Notes: generated from the sequence alone by a model not told the origin. Counted from the stretch's first letter, positions 46,828 through 58,800 are shown. The stretch is 64,000 bases of DNA from Sarocladium kiliense (GCA_030734395.1 JAUZTG010000020.1:1488001-1552000), one strand, 5' to 3'. Program-made: numbers and translations.

Positions 46828-48660
46828 TTACGCCATGAGCGCATACACCACAACCAGCAAAGAAACGCCCGTAGCACTACTGCCCATGACACTCAATCCG
46901 GCTGCTGCTCCAGTGACGACGGCTGGTTCATCATCGGTGGTCGGCGAGGCTCCAGGCGGAGGCGTCGTTGGCTCAGGGACGCCATCTGGACAGTGCCAAT
47001 GGTCACCATGAGCTTCACATTCCTCACTGGCCTCATCGCCTGAGCCGTCGCTCGGAGGAGGAGTCGATGGCTCTTCGACACCTTCAGGACAATGCCAATG
47101 GTCACCGTGCGCTATACACTCCTCGCTCTCCTCTCCAGTCTCACCTCCATCTGACGGAGGTGTAGAAGGCTCCTCGACGCCCTCGGGGCAGTGCCAGTGA
47201 TCACCATGGGCTTCACACTCACCGCTGTTGCCGTCCTGATTGTCATCACCACCAGCAGCAGGAGGAGGAGTTGAGGGCTCATCTACACCCTCTGGACAGT
47301 GCCAATGGTCGCCGTGAGCCTCACACTCACCACTGCCACCATCACTGCCCTCTCCTCCCGCTCCTGGCGGAGGAGTCGAAGGCTCCTCAACGCCTTCAGG
47401 GCAATGCCAGTGGTCGCCATGTGCTTCACACTCGCCGGGGTTACCGCCACCACTGCCGCTATCATCACCGCCATTACCGCCTGAAGGAGGCGGTGTAGAC
47501 GGTTCTTCAACACCAGGGGGACAATGCCAGTGGTCGCCATGAGCCTCGCATTCACCATCATCCTCGCTATCATCGCCACCACCGAGTGGTGGGTTGGTGC
47601 TAGGCGGAGGGTTGGAGGGCTCTTCGACACCATCAGGGCAGTGCCAGTGATCGCCGTGAGCCTCGCACTCGCCACCACCGTCTCCTCCGTTGCCACCATC
47701 ACCTGGAGGACTTGTGCCAGGAGGATCAGAGCCTGGGTTCGGAGGCTCCTCGACACCTGGTGGGCAGTGCCAGTGATCACCGTGAGCTTCGCACTCGCCA
47801 GCCTCTCCGTCGTCCCCACCATCACCGCCATTGGGAGGCTCGGATCCTGGAGGAGGGCTGGTTGGTTCTGGGACACCAGGTGGACAGTGCCAGTGATCAC
47901 CATGGGCCTCACACTCCCCCGGCTCTCCATCATCATCATTGTCGTCATCATCGTCACCACCATCATCTGGTGGTTCGGACCCGGGAGGGGGGTTTGTCGG
48001 CTCAGGCACACCAGGCGGGCAGTGCCAATGGTCGCCGTGGGCTTCACACTCGCCATCATCCGATGAAGAGGTTGATGTTGGCTCGCAATGCCCTGTTATT
48101 CATTAGAGTCTCTTGAAGGGACGAACTCAGGGCGACGAATGTGGACTTACAATGATCACCATGAGGACTGCAGTCGGACCCTGTAGGCGACGGTGGTAGG
48201 CTAGCAGTAGTAGGGCACTTTGTTGTTGTGATGTAGCCAGGAATGACGGTATAGCCTGCCCTGGTGAGGGCGTGCGAGTCGTAGACGCCGTAGCCGGTGA
48301 AGGGGTCAAAGTCTCCGGTAATGACAGAAGTGTGTACAAAGACGCGGTCACCGGACCATGGGACGCCAGACGTCGAATACTCGCTGTTCATGGAGCTGAG
48401 CCATTCTGCGTAGCTGGTGATGGTGGCATCGATGGCCAGCACGGTGGACGTGATGGTCGAGCATGGCGTCACACAGTCCCAGTGGTCTTCGTGAAAACTG
48501 TCAATGGTGTCAGCGACCTGCAATCAGAAAACTAAATCCAGAGCATGGCAACTTACGTGCAGTCAAGACCTGTTGGGGATGGGGGAATAGTGTTGGTGTT
48601 GCCCTGTGGCAGCGCGATAGCTAACCCAGCCAGGCCGAGCCCGAGAAGGAGGTTCGCCAT
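46828..48660 (-). CDS. GPI-type surface protein with tandem His/Cys HGDHWHC repeats
   Basis: Three exons (48660-48557, 48497-48151, 48092-46828) give 571 residues. A signal peptide (MANLLLGLGLAGLAIALPQG) precedes a degenerate unit (LDCTFHEDHWDC), a unique domain of about 110 residues (ITSYAEWLSSMNSEYSTSGV, YGVYDSHALTRAGYTVIPGY), then SDCSPHGDHWHCEP. Ten near-perfect units GECEAHGDHWHCP[PED]GV[PEA]EP follow, separated by Pro, Gly and Asp/Glu-rich linkers of varying length. The end (VTGAAAGLSVMGSSATGVSL, then hydrophobic) is GPI-like. Each unit has two Cys and three His spaced C-x2-H-x2-H-x1-H-C, suited to binding zinc or copper. This is inference. Intron 2 cuts a repeat between HGDH and W (phase 1). 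A TATA box lies 95 bp upstream. A cell-wall location is likely. Confidence 0.8.
46970..48092 (-). repeat. Coding tandem repeat array, 10 units of about 90-135 bp
   Basis: Within exon 3 the core encoding ECEAHGDHWHC recurs ten times with mostly synonymous variation. Linkers vary in length and in Gly/Asp/Pro content. One unit carries Ile for the first Glu-Ala position (ECIAHGDH). Near identity of cores with drifting linkers suggests expansion by unequal exchange or replication slippage followed by selection on the motif. Confidence 0.85.
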
Positions 48661-48754
48661 TACTTGAACGTGGGTTCAGATTGGATCAGGACGAGAGGAG
48701 TTCAGAGTCTTGGTTCGCAGGCAAGAACGCGAGTATGCGAATTCATTGGCGGTC

Positions 48755-48760
48755 TATATA
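48755..48760 (-). promoter_or_regulatory. TATA box of the HGDHWHC repeat gene
   Basis: The palindromic CTATATAG lies 95 bp upstream of the ATG at 48660. A CCAAT is visible about 13 bp further upstream on the same strand. Spacing fits a core promoter. Confidence 0.5.
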
Positions 48761-49643
48761 GACGCCTGGCGCAACATGCCGAACCCATGATGTTTGCTCA
48801 GGAACCTGGACGGTGTGCTGAACAAGCCACATCTGGTCGAGCTCGCCTTGGCGAGTCGAGTTCTTGCTCATATCTCCTCGTAAAGGGAAAGAACATATGG
48901 AAGAGGCCGAATGACATGAACTTGTCCTAGCCTTGCGACCGGGATGATTGTGAGGGGTTGGCTGATCTTGGTGATATGAGGACCTGGATGGTCAACCAGG
49001 ATGTTTCGAGCTGAGGTCAGGTACTGCTGTCATAGCGCTGATTTCAGAGCCGAGTGGCTCTTTGCACCAGAGGCTTGAATCAAGCTTAAATATAGGCTTC
49101 AATTGAGGAGCCTGTTAGACATTACAGCCGAACGAGTGGAGGGCAGCCTGAAGTTGTCGGATTCGTTCTCTAGACTATGGCTCGGTACTAGAGCCATATC
49201 ATTATGAAGACCATGCATTACCTTGAACGAGGCTTCTAAGCTGATGTCCGTCTCATTGATCATTATGAGGGACTTATACGGTGGCGTTGGAGAGCTTTGC
49301 CGCTGGCAAGGCTTTCATCGGCAGGGGCCTAGAGAGCATTGCAATATGATAGGTTCGCGTCCTACGCGAGGAGAACCTCTTTGTACACTCCATGATCAAG
49401 CAAGTCAGCCAAAAGAGGAAGTTCAATAATCAGGCTGGCAAAGGATGTGATCGAATGGGGTAGAGGCTTGATGCAAACCGAAGAGGTTGCGCTGACTGCT
49501 GGGCGAAGCCCGACATCCGAACCCTCGAGTGACCATTCTCAGGCTTCGGCTCCTCGCCGGATGGGAGCTAAACAGGTAGAGCAGTTACAAGAGTCAAGTG
49601 GAAAGCGGTCTCACAAGGAGAAAGAGAAGGGGATTGCTCGGAG

Positions 49644-49650
49644 TATAAAA
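49644..49650 (+). promoter_or_regulatory. TATA box of small secreted protein gene
   Basis: TATAAAA lies 134 bp before the ATG at 49784, a perfect consensus, suggesting strong inducible expression. Confidence 0.55.
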
Positions 49651-49783
49651 TGAGTGAAGATTCGCTGGCAAGCTGCAATTGATTCCCATCACGCAGACAT
49701 CAAAGAACAGCGATACAAGCCAGCAAGTCAACAAGCCCTCAACTTCTATCTACATATCTTTTGAGCCAACACCAATCGCCAAC

Positions 49784-50038
49784 ATGGTTTCACTCAAGGT
49801 CATCTTGCCTACCCTCGCCCTTGCCCTGCAAGTGGCCGCCCTCCCTTCCACCGGCACAACAACCAACAGACTAGACAAGAAACTTGTCTGTCTCCCTCCG
49901 TCCAACTGCTCGCCTATTGGCAACTGCGCCTACTGCTGTGCCTCTGGCGTTACTCCGGATAGTTCTACCTGCCACACTCACGGGAGCTCCGGATGTCCGT
50001 CTGGTCAGACAAACTACCACTGCGACGATGAGCATTGA
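49784..50038 (+). CDS. Small secreted cysteine-rich protein
   Basis: An 84-residue single-exon protein. Residues 1-20 form a signal peptide (MVSLKVILPTLALALQVAAL). A short linker with the dibasic site LDKK precedes a compact domain with eight Cys in the last 50 residues, including a CC pair: VCLPPSNC, IGNCAYCC, TCHTHGSSGC and YHCDDEH. Eight Cys allow four disulfides. I recognise no named family. Size, secretion and Cys content are those of candidate fungal effectors or antimicrobial-type proteins, but function is not shown. The in-frame upstream ATG at 49679 lies between the TATA box and this start and would bury the signal peptide, so 49784 is chosen. Confidence 0.72.
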   Translation: MVSLKVILPTLALALQVAALPSTGTTTNRLDKKLVCLPPSNCSPIGNCAYCCASGVTPDSSTCHTHGSSGCPSGQTNYHCDDEH

Positions 50039-50308
50039 GTAGAAGACGTTGGCACTCAGGGTGAAGGATAAGGAAAGCTTTCTGTGAAATTGGACAAGAG
50101 TTCAGAGTCAGCTCCATGTGCTTCACTTCGAATATATTGCCATCCTGACTACGGTATTGAATCAGTATCTTAAGCCTGCCAGAGACTGCGACGATCATGG
50201 CAAGAGTAGCAGTTCTGAGTAGAGAGGATATTGGTAAAATTGAAATCTCAACTTTGATTACCTTGAAATTAACGACGACAAAGGTCGTTCGACTCCGTAC
50301 TTCTGCGA

Positions 50309-51115
50309 TTACAGCGAGTTTGCCACACAAGCCCACGCTACTAGCGCGAGAGCAAGGCCAAGACTCAGTGCCATACGCGTGCTTCCATCCGTAGGACTCG
50401 CTTCAGCCGTCTCCGTCTCTTCAGCACTGCTTGACGAAGAACCCGTTTCCTTCGTCGCCGATGGCTCTTCAGTAGTGAGAGCTTCGTTAGTCGGAATCTT
50501 TGTCCACGAAGCTGGACATATCTCATTCGCTCTCTGACTGAGTGCCGATTGCAGTTCTTCGGGATCCATGGTCAACTCTTTATAGCCGTAATAGCCGTAA
50601 TGCTCATAGATCTTGTCCAAGCCAGCGGTGATATGTACGACCACCGATCGGGCCTCAACCGAGCAATTCCCTAGATTTGCTTCGGATGGCGTCATTGGCA
50701 GCTCAACATCTAGGTCACGCCCTGAAGTAGATGTACAATGGGCAGAGTACGGCAGTGAACCTCTGTATCCCATCTTGGCGAGGTTACACACCCAGCTCGT
50801 CGTTGTCTCATCAGCTACACGCTGCCCAGCCCATATCGAGCCGTCGATATGAGAGATGGTCTGCTTCGCAAAGTCGGTTGAGCAGATGGACGACGGACAG
50901 TCTACCAGATACGTGTATGCAGATCTTGGTGTTGCCGGTGTTAGACTTCCAGCGTCGAAAATACTGATCACAGAAGCGTAGAGCGATTGCGGATGGTCGC
51001 GATCAAGGAGGAAGAAGGGTCGATAGGTAGATGTAGGCCATTCGGATGTTGGTACCGTCGTCGGTGGCCCAGGTGGGACGTACGGTACTGCACTTGTGAA
51101 GCCTGCGTGCGCCAT
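50309..51115 (-). CDS. Ser/Thr-rich GPI-type surface protein (N-terminus uncertain)
   Basis: A single open frame of 268 residues. YRPFFLLDRDHPQSLYASVI, then SAYTYLVDCPSSICS and WVCNLAKMGYRG, resemble a common family of fungal GPI proteins whose N-terminal half carries paired Cys. The C-terminal third is Ser/Thr/Glu-rich (EEPSATKETGSSSSSAEETE) and ends in a hydrophobic tail (MALSLGLALALVAWACVANS), as in GPI anchoring. The visible start MAHAGFTSAVPYVPPGPP is not a signal peptide. Members of this family normally have one, so a first exon may be missed upstream or the start may be lost. I found no convincing hydrophobic exon in the 400 bp upstream. Function is unknown. Confidence 0.6.
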   Translation of the reverse strand: MAHAGFTSAVPYVPPGPPTTVPTSEWPTSTYRPFFLLDRDHPQSLYASVISIFDAGSLTPATPRSAYTYLVDCPSSICSTDFAKQTISHIDGSIWAGQRVADETTTSWVCNLAKMGYRGSLPYSAHCTSTSGRDLDVELPMTPSEANLGNCSVEARSVVVHITAGLDKIYEHYGYYGYKELTMDPEELQSALSQRANEICPASWTKIPTNEALTTEEPSATKETGSSSSSAEETETAEASPTDGSTRMALSLGLALALVAWACVANSL

Positions 51116-51629
51116 GATGCCAATGTGTCGTGCCGTTGTAAAGGTTTGCTTTGGAAACTTTTAGCCTTTGGTATCAATTGCCTTACCGCAGGATGATCGA
51201 GTCAGATGCCAAGTTTGAGATCCGGTCGCGTCTCAGTAAACGCGGCATTGGCCCTAGCTCAGATACATAGCATCGCATTGTGAGAGGGGGTGCATTTTGC
51301 GGAGATTGCAATGTGACTCTGTTGAAGGGGCAGGCACCAGACTGCGCCGCAGGCCAGTGAACAGTATATGTGACAGTTCAAGTGCATGGTAACCCGTTTT
51401 GGGGGAAGAGAAAGTCTCGATCGCTAAATCTTCAAGCTCTATGGCCATGCACTGGCTCAATAGTATTCTTGTCGGTCACGGGGTACGTAGCATCGTGACA
51501 GTGTAACGAGTCACGCATGAGGTTGCCACAAGTCTGAATTACTAGATTCTGTACAGAGGCTAAAGTCTTATTTCCTCCGTCATGTCTCAGCGGCTGCTTT
51601 CATTAGCATTTTGAGCTTTTCAATACTGT

Positions 51630-52574
51630 TTAGCGACGAGGTACGCACGTCTTGTTGACCTCAAAGTGAAGATCGACAACGATGGCCCTATGATCTGAGA
51701 TCCAAAGTCCATCATCGAACCTGTTCTCAATGACTCCATACGTCAAGAGGTCTAGATCACGAACCTGCCTCCAACGGAAGATGTGATCGATGCGATTCAG
51801 CTGATCCTCTCCGTTCCAGTCAAAGCCTGTGAAAGTGCCCCAGTGGCCGTGAATACGAGACTCGTCAATCACGTCGCGGACATCGTCGAAGTTCCCTTCA
51901 GCGATCATCTCGAGGTAAGCAGGATTGTCGGGAGTAATGTTCAGATCGCCACCTAGGAAGACGGGTGTGGGCTCTTCGCCTTCCTGAGCAGTTGCATCGG
52001 CGTACTTCTTCGCAAGGCGAACGATGAGCTTCGCGGATTCCTCGCGAGCGACCTGGCCGACGTGATCGAAGTGGGTGCACATATAGACGAAAGGTAGACC
52101 AGAGCGACGGTGCTTGAATTGGCCGACAGTCACAACACGAGGGAGGGCTGCGTCCCACCCAACGGATCCGACTTCCTCGGGAGTCTCAGACAGCCAGTAA
52201 GTCGTGTTGCTCTCCAGTTCCCAAGTGTCGGGACGATAGAAGATCGGACTGAACTCTCCGCCATCACGACCATCATCACGACCCACGCCAATTGACTTCC
52301 AAGAATCAGCTCCCAGGGCTTCATTGACATCCTGAAGCTGAGAGGCGATGACCTCCTGCATACAAATCAGGGTCTCAGGTCGACCGGCCGTCTCGAAGTT
52401 CAGCTGAGAGCGGAGCTTGGGGAGTCGCTCGCTCCAGGCTGGCTCTGGCGGAGTGACAACGGGAACAGCCCATCTGAGGTTGTAAGAGACTAGGCGGGGG
52501 AAGACGTCGAGGAGCTTGGCGGATGCGTGGCTGGCGAGGAGACCAGCAACGGCGATAGCGGTGGTTGTCTTCAT
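51630..52574 (-). CDS. Secreted endonuclease/exonuclease/phosphatase-fold protein
   Basis: A single exon of 314 residues. A signal peptide (MKTTTAIAVAGLLASHASA) precedes an EEP domain. RLVSYNLRWAVPVV supplies the metal-site Asn, LICMQEV the catalytic Glu, CTHFDHVG and FLGGDLNITPDNPAY the Asp/Asn pair, and WISDHRAIVVD the Asp-His pair. All key positions of this Mg-dependent family are present, so it should be active. Families with this fold cleave DNA, RNA, inositol phosphates or sphingomyelin. The form GRDDGRDGGEFSPIFYRPDTW resembles secreted fungal EEP proteins of unknown substrate. Secretion is clear from the leader, and no GPI signal is present. Length is normal for the family. Confidence 0.87.
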   Translation of the reverse strand: MKTTTAIAVAGLLASHASAKLLDVFPRLVSYNLRWAVPVVTPPEPAWSERLPKLRSQLNFETAGRPETLICMQEVIASQLQDVNEALGADSWKSIGVGRDDGRDGGEFSPIFYRPDTWELESNTTYWLSETPEEVGSVGWDAALPRVVTVGQFKHRRSGLPFVYMCTHFDHVGQVAREESAKLIVRLAKKYADATAQEGEEPTPVFLGGDLNITPDNPAYLEMIAEGNFDDVRDVIDESRIHGHWGTFTGFDWNGEDQLNRIDHIFRWRQVRDLDLLTYGVIENRFDDGLWISDHRAIVVDLHFEVNKTCVPRR

Positions 52575-55500
52575 TGTGGACGTTGGGATGCCTGCGTCTG
52601 GCTGAGTTCGGATTGCGATTGATTGTCTCTTTGATTGCCTAGCTACACTATCTGGACAGAGACATCATTCTGACCACGACTTGTGCTCGATACTTATACT
52701 CCATCGCTCTTCTCACGTTCAACACGATGTAACAGCACTTCAAGTACCCCTCCTCCCCCGCAGTCAACAGCAAAGAGGCTTTCTGTAGGGCACGTGTTAA
52801 TTGCGAAGAACAAATTTGAATTGAGCAATCGACTGATCTTCATCGGCTAAGCCTATCTCAAATTACCTCAAAATCTTGGCTCTCTGCTTTCGAAGCTTGC
52901 ACGTGGTTGCTTGCCATCCGTCTAATCGCAGGGTTGGCGATCATCACAGCGCCGGGACAGAACAAAGACACCGGAGAGCCGGATCACGAACTTCTTGAAT
53001 CGCTTTAGCGGCAGGTTGTTCTAGCAGACTTGGTTCCTGAATTGACATGAGCTGCATTAGCTTGTCGGTTCTTCAGAGCCGGAACTCATCCGAATAATGG
53101 ACGGGCGTTGCAGCTATTCACGTGGCGCCTTTGTCGTGGCTGATTCGCTCAAGGCTGATTCAATGGCCCATTTCGACGATATTCCTCAACCTGTTGAAGG
53201 AACCTGGATCGCTGATCCTCGGCAAGCTTATAATCAGTCGGTCGAGAAACACCTGATTTAACATGGCTGTAGTATGACGTGAGAAGCCTTGAAACCCAAT
53301 CACTTGCATTATTCTACTTGCTATTGGCATTCTCTTACGTGCTCTGCTGAGACTAGTTATGCCACAAGCAGCAGCGTCTGTATAATTAGGGCAAGAGATG
53401 CTAACGACAAGTCAACGATAATTGAACGCCACGGAGGCTAGCATGAGAAGAGAAAAGCTTAATTGTAAGCATAATAATGTGTCGCAATTTATGAAGAGTT
53501 TGTGTAGCCTGCAAGCACGTTCAGACGCAATCAATGATCTCGACTGGTATTGAACAGTAACGCCCAAGGAGCCTTTCACTGAAGCTAGGCGCAGAATACC
53601 GTGAGCTTGGGTGTGCCATATCCTGACCGCACTTCACAAATCAACTATCAATTTACATCGGACGGGCCTCCACAAGACACTCACACGCCGCTCGTGATAC
53701 GCTTTTAGACTTCGGCGTTGAACTTCGAGGCGCACCCGCAATCCTTTCAAGAGTCTCTAAACGTGGAAGAAGCGATTCTTTTCGCCCCAAAGTTTGACAC
53801 GGTCTGCGAATGTGGTAAGATTGGCCTACCAGCTGCTCAAGAAGACCACAACTTGGGCCTGTGGCGCTCGACCTGGGATACCGGGTAGCCAAGGTTGTCT
53901 TGGTCATCGAGCTTAGATTCTCTCACTGCTGCGATCGGATACGAATCTGCCACAAGTCCCAAGAGACTACTTAACAGATTAGATTCCTTGAGAATTTCAG
54001 AACACGCCCCATGAACCTAGTAAGGGCGATGAAGGAGACAACCAGTAGATAAACGAAACCAACATGACGTTTTCGACGGGAGGCAGCGTGGTCAGTGTAT
54101 CGAACATGGTCTTTCTGCTGTCCGTGAAAACAGTCGACTAGCGGAGTATCTTTGGCCGTCGTGATGTAACATCATGCTTCCTCGTCTGGTTTCCTGCTAC
54201 CCAGCCTCGTCGTGAAATCGCCTGGGAAAGTCTCCAGGGGTGGTCACATTGGCGCCATTCGAAGCTTTTTTACCAGCAGCATCAAGAACAAGGGTATCGG
54301 CTGAGTCGTATTGCCATGTCCCATCTTGCAAGAATATCGGAGCGACCAGTGCCTTTCTGAATGGAAATGCATGCCGGCAACTCTCGTATAACATCCCGGA
54401 TAAACAGTCGGCTTCGACCCCTCGTCTGCAGAAGAACCCAAGAGGGGGGTTTCTCGGATCAACACCGAGCTGGTGCAGCATCCAAAGAGGAGAACAGCTC
54501 CGAGCAAATGTCCGAATCCAGGGTCAAACCACGTTGCTGGATATGGAGAACATCCTGGTAACGCCCGCAAAGCCATCGCTTACACCCTTGATTCGGCTCG
54601 GAGGACTCCAGGCTTGGCTTTCCTACTCACTCCGTACCGCGCGGCGGCTTCGAGGGACCATTTGCTGTTAGCGCTTGGTGAAAGGCCGGGCACGATGCAT
54701 GTCACTTTGATCTTATTTAGAGAGAGAACGCCAACGAACACCCCTTGACCCCCCTGCCACATTGCACTTCAGGTCTTATCATGGAGGCAGATATGATGCT
54801 TGTTGACCGGGGTAGTTGCTATTTCCGGCTCCCTTCAGGTTGACAGGTCCGAGCGGGGGTCAGGACACCGAGAACTTGGACCAGGTCAAATCCCCTCTGT
54901 CTGAAGTAGAGTCAAGATTGCTGGACCTTTGCTGGGGACTCAACTTTAATCTCGTTGAAGAAGGCTACTTGAATATGAACCGAGAAGGGATACAGTCATG
55001 TTGACTTTCCGTCATTCTTGCTCTTTGATATTGCGAAGTCCAGTGCAAATCATTGATATTTAGCTGCAGGTCCCTCTTGCTTCATCTACCACGTGAGAAC
55101 AAGCAGATGCACCTACCGGGATCTGTTGAAATCATGCTCTCGCTTGTGATAGACATAACCCTAATAGGAAGCCCAAGCTTCAGAGCACGCGTGTTGTGTG
55201 GATCGGTACGCGGAAAGCGAGGCAGATAAGACTCCGGCGTTCCGTTCAACCCTCCAAGGGCCAACGAGAGCTTTTCGATGACCAAAGACTTTCTGGCGTC
55301 ATTGGAGCACTTCTGCAGCATTGAATCTACAAATGATGCAACATTCGTAATCTTCACGCTGGACGGTGCTTCAAATCAGATGAAGGGCCGCCTTTCGGTA
55401 TATTATGACACAAACACTGCAGCCATTTACACAATGTCAAGCGCAAAAAGACCCATGATCCATGCTCGATGCAGAAGAATACTCCAAAGTTCCTGAGACT

Positions 55501-55879
55501 AGCCAAAAGGGTGTAAGTCCATAGCTTAGAAGGCATTTGGAAGATAAGAAGCCACCACGTAGTCACACTGGGCCAGCCAGACTGCATTCACTTTCCAAAA
55601 CAGGAACAGCAAATGTTCCGGCAGACCTTCTGGAAGTTGTCCTTGCATGTCATCTGGCGTGCGGAGTAGAGAGAGTTTGGTTCCGTTTATTGAGGGGTCT
55701 AACCTAAGGGACCAGATCTTTTTTTTTGACAGCCATGCAGTTAATATATCTGGTACCCGTCCATGCCGGATCTGTCAACTATAAAGAAGCCCCAAGAGTC
55801 CGCGTTTCCGAAAGAAATGATCCTAAATAGCCACCATCAAGAAACTCAGGCAGCAATTTGAGCCCTCATAAACCACAAG
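52575..55879. other. 3.3 kb gene-poor stretch
   Basis: No ORF here is longer than about 145 codons, and none carries a clear domain. The minus frames at 54197-54576 and 55082-55357 have protein-like composition and could be remnants of a decayed minus-strand gene, but I cannot name it. Bases look more A/T-rich than in flanking genes by eye. No terminal repeats or transposase motifs were seen. Confidence 0.45.
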
Positions 55880-58800
55880 ATGCGGTCCCAGAATCTCTTA
55901 GTTCTGCTGGTGACAGTGGTTGGCGGCTTGACTTCAGCTCGTGACTTTGAGCCCCGTGCAGAACCTGAGAATGATCGCCCCAAGCTTATTAAAGCCGAAG
56001 AAGAATCACCAATTGTACCTGGGCGGTACATAGTTGAGTTTACACCCGTAAGTGACAGTCACGGGCACATACTAGTTTGTAAGTCGAGATTGACTGACGG
56101 CCAACATGGTGCAGAACTCTCGTCGCCAGGATACCGCAAGGGCTCTTGGATCCCGACTTGGATTCAACGTGAAGAAAACGTTCGATAATCCTGATGTCTT
56201 CTTCGGAGCCAGTGTCGAGGCCAGCGACGATGAAGGTCTCATGTCAACTCTGGCGAATGACGCTTCCATCGCTAGAGTGTGGCCTCTGAGGTCAGTGAAG
56301 CTAATCAAGAACGTTGACCAGCGAAACTTCAGTGAGATTGTTGACGCCATCGATTACAATATTCACGGTCCGACTGGTGTTGAAGCAATGCACAAGGCTG
56401 GGATACTCGGCGAAGGTGCAACGGTTGCAGTGGTTGATACAGGCATCGACTACACTCATCCTGGTGTAAGTGCGGTCAATAATGACTTGAAACCGAGTGC
56501 CATGAAGCTGAACAGAATAGATTGGTGGTGGCTATGGCCCTGGATACACCGTCATTGGAGGCGCTGACTTGGTTGGCGATGGGTGTAAGTGCAGCATTAT
56601 GTTAGTCGAGAGCGCTGCTGATGCTTCCTGTTATCCAGGCTGGCCATATGATGGCTGCCCATTGGAGCCTGACAACGATCCTATGGACTACCACGGACAT
56701 GGGACCCATGTGGCCGGTATCATTGCTGGTCGTAGTAAGTGGTACGTCAGCGATCAATTCTACCTGGTTCACACCAGAGAATGTCCAGCTCATCTCAGCA
56801 TCCAGGTTCACTGGTGTCGCACCAAAGGCCAAGCTTCTCGCATTCAAAGTATTCACGAGTGCGGTAAGTGGAATCATCTCAAGCAGACTGGTCCAAAAAT
56901 ACTTGGGAAGTCAAGCTTACCAGTGGTTCACGCAACCTCGACTCTGACAAATACTTCTTTAGGGCTGGGTCCTCGAAGATGTCCTCATTGAGGCTTTCCT
57001 TGAAGCATATGACAACAATGTAAGTCATGGATAACTTGTGATGTTCATTTTTTGCAAGAGGTCTGGCTAATATTGGACCGGATGTTCAGGCGGACGTCAT
57101 TACAGCCAGCATCGGTGCGATCTCCGGTTGGCAAGATTCAGCATGGGCCACCGTTTCTGATCGCCTTGTCGACAATGGCGTCGTAGTCACTGTCGCTGCC
57201 GGGAATGACGGCAACATGGGTCCGTTCATGTTCTCCGATGGCGCAGCTGGCCGCAATGTACTCGGAATCGCTGCTACTGAGCCTGACTATATACCTCAGT
57301 CTGCTCTTGAGGTATCATTCACGTACAATGGCACCATCAACCAAACGAGGATGGGTCACATACCCAAGTGGCAGATTCCATGGCCGTCGACACTTAAGGA
57401 TGTACCAGTGGTCCATGTAGGCTCTGGTTGCAAGCTCCCAGACGGCATCGACCTTACAGATACAATCGCTCTTGTCGAACGCTGGTTCTGCAGCCCCGTC
57501 CAGAAAGAAAAGAATATCCTCGCTGCGGGCGGAAAGTACATATTTATTTTCGACCCTGTTGAGCCAGACCGCGATGGCTTCTACCTTGGCGACTGGACAG
57601 AGATCGTGTTCGCTTCCTTGGTCGAAAAAGATGGTCAAGCACTAGCCGCAGCACTCGGAGAAGGATACAGTATCAAGGTCTCTGTCCCGGATTCAGAAAC
57701 CGTTATTGGTATGGAGAACCCAAGGTCTGGAACCCCTTCTTATTTCACCAGCTTTGGCCCAACATTTGATCATGCCGTGAAGCCCGACATTGGAGCCCCT
57801 GGTAGCGGAATTCTTAGTCTTTACCTTGATCATAGCTTTGCTGCTATGGACGGAACTTCAATGGCCACCCCTTACGTCGCCGGTGTCGCTGCTTTGTACA
57901 TCGGCAAGCATGGTGGTCGGTCAAAGCATGGAAAGGCATTCGGAAGAATGCTGAGCGCTCGAATCTTGTCATCTGGCAGTAGCATTGCTTGGGCAGATCA
58001 CCTCGGGATGCCCATGGACAGTGGCATTGCGGCATCAGTGGCACAGGCAGGTAATGGCCTTGTCAATGCGACCAAGATGGTGATGTCAGAAACACAACTG
58101 AGCTTCACGAAGTTCGCACTCAACGACACGCACCAGTTCTCTAGATACCAGGGAGTTGAGATCACGAACAATAGCCCGGAGCCTGTCACATATACCTTCG
58201 ACGTAGAGGCAGCTGGAGCTTTCGAAGCATTGGAATGGAGTGCTGGAGACTACCCTCAGATTCCGAGCCGGAAGTCCATGATCAACGATGTCATCGACAT
58301 TGCACCAGAAGTGAGGATGCCTGCTGGAACACACAGGTTGGCGCCCGGCCAGACCAAGAGAGTCGAGTAAGTCTTGATCGGTTTCAAATCTAATTGAAAC
58401 GTCATGCCTGGCCTGTCTAACATGAACGTCACTTAGGTTCATCTTCAAGATACCCGAAGGCATGAACTACAAGAACATGCCAGTGTACTCCGGCAAGGTC
58501 ATTGTCAAAGGCTCTAATGGCGAGAACCTCTCAGTCCCCTATTTAGGTACCACACCTCTGCCTACCTAGACAAAAGCAGTCTAACCAGTCTGTCTAGGAG
58601 TTGGCGGAACCACTGGCAAGGAGGTCCGTAACCAACTTTGGTACCGCGCGTTAGGCTTTCCAAAAGTCTACTCTGACTATGACGATGACATTGAGGATAA
58701 GAACAAGTGGGTGGATTGTGACCCGAACCAGCAATCATCATGCTGACCAAAAAAAATAGGTTTACTTTCAATACTTCTGTCGCTGAGCAGGACTTCCCAA

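Larger units (their letters stand above)
48661..49783. other. Divergent promoter region of two secreted-protein genes
   Basis: 1.1 kb between the HGDHWHC gene and the small Cys-rich gene, with TATA boxes at both ends. No real ORF was found inside. Confidence 0.5.

Noticed and set aside
47283..48116. Long frames on both strands across the HGDHWHC array
   Set aside because: They are shadows produced by the periodic GC-rich repeat. The motif-bearing frame is clearly the coding one.
49340..49400. A GGTTCG-containing segment considered as a tRNA T-arm
   Set aside because: No acceptor stem, D-arm or anticodon arm could be folded around it.
56735..56798. Reading through or using a 16-nt intron in the subtilase after IIAGR
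   Set aside because: 16 nt is too short to splice and read-through leaves the protease frame. The 64-nt intron gives RTSRFTGVAPKAKLLAF as expected.
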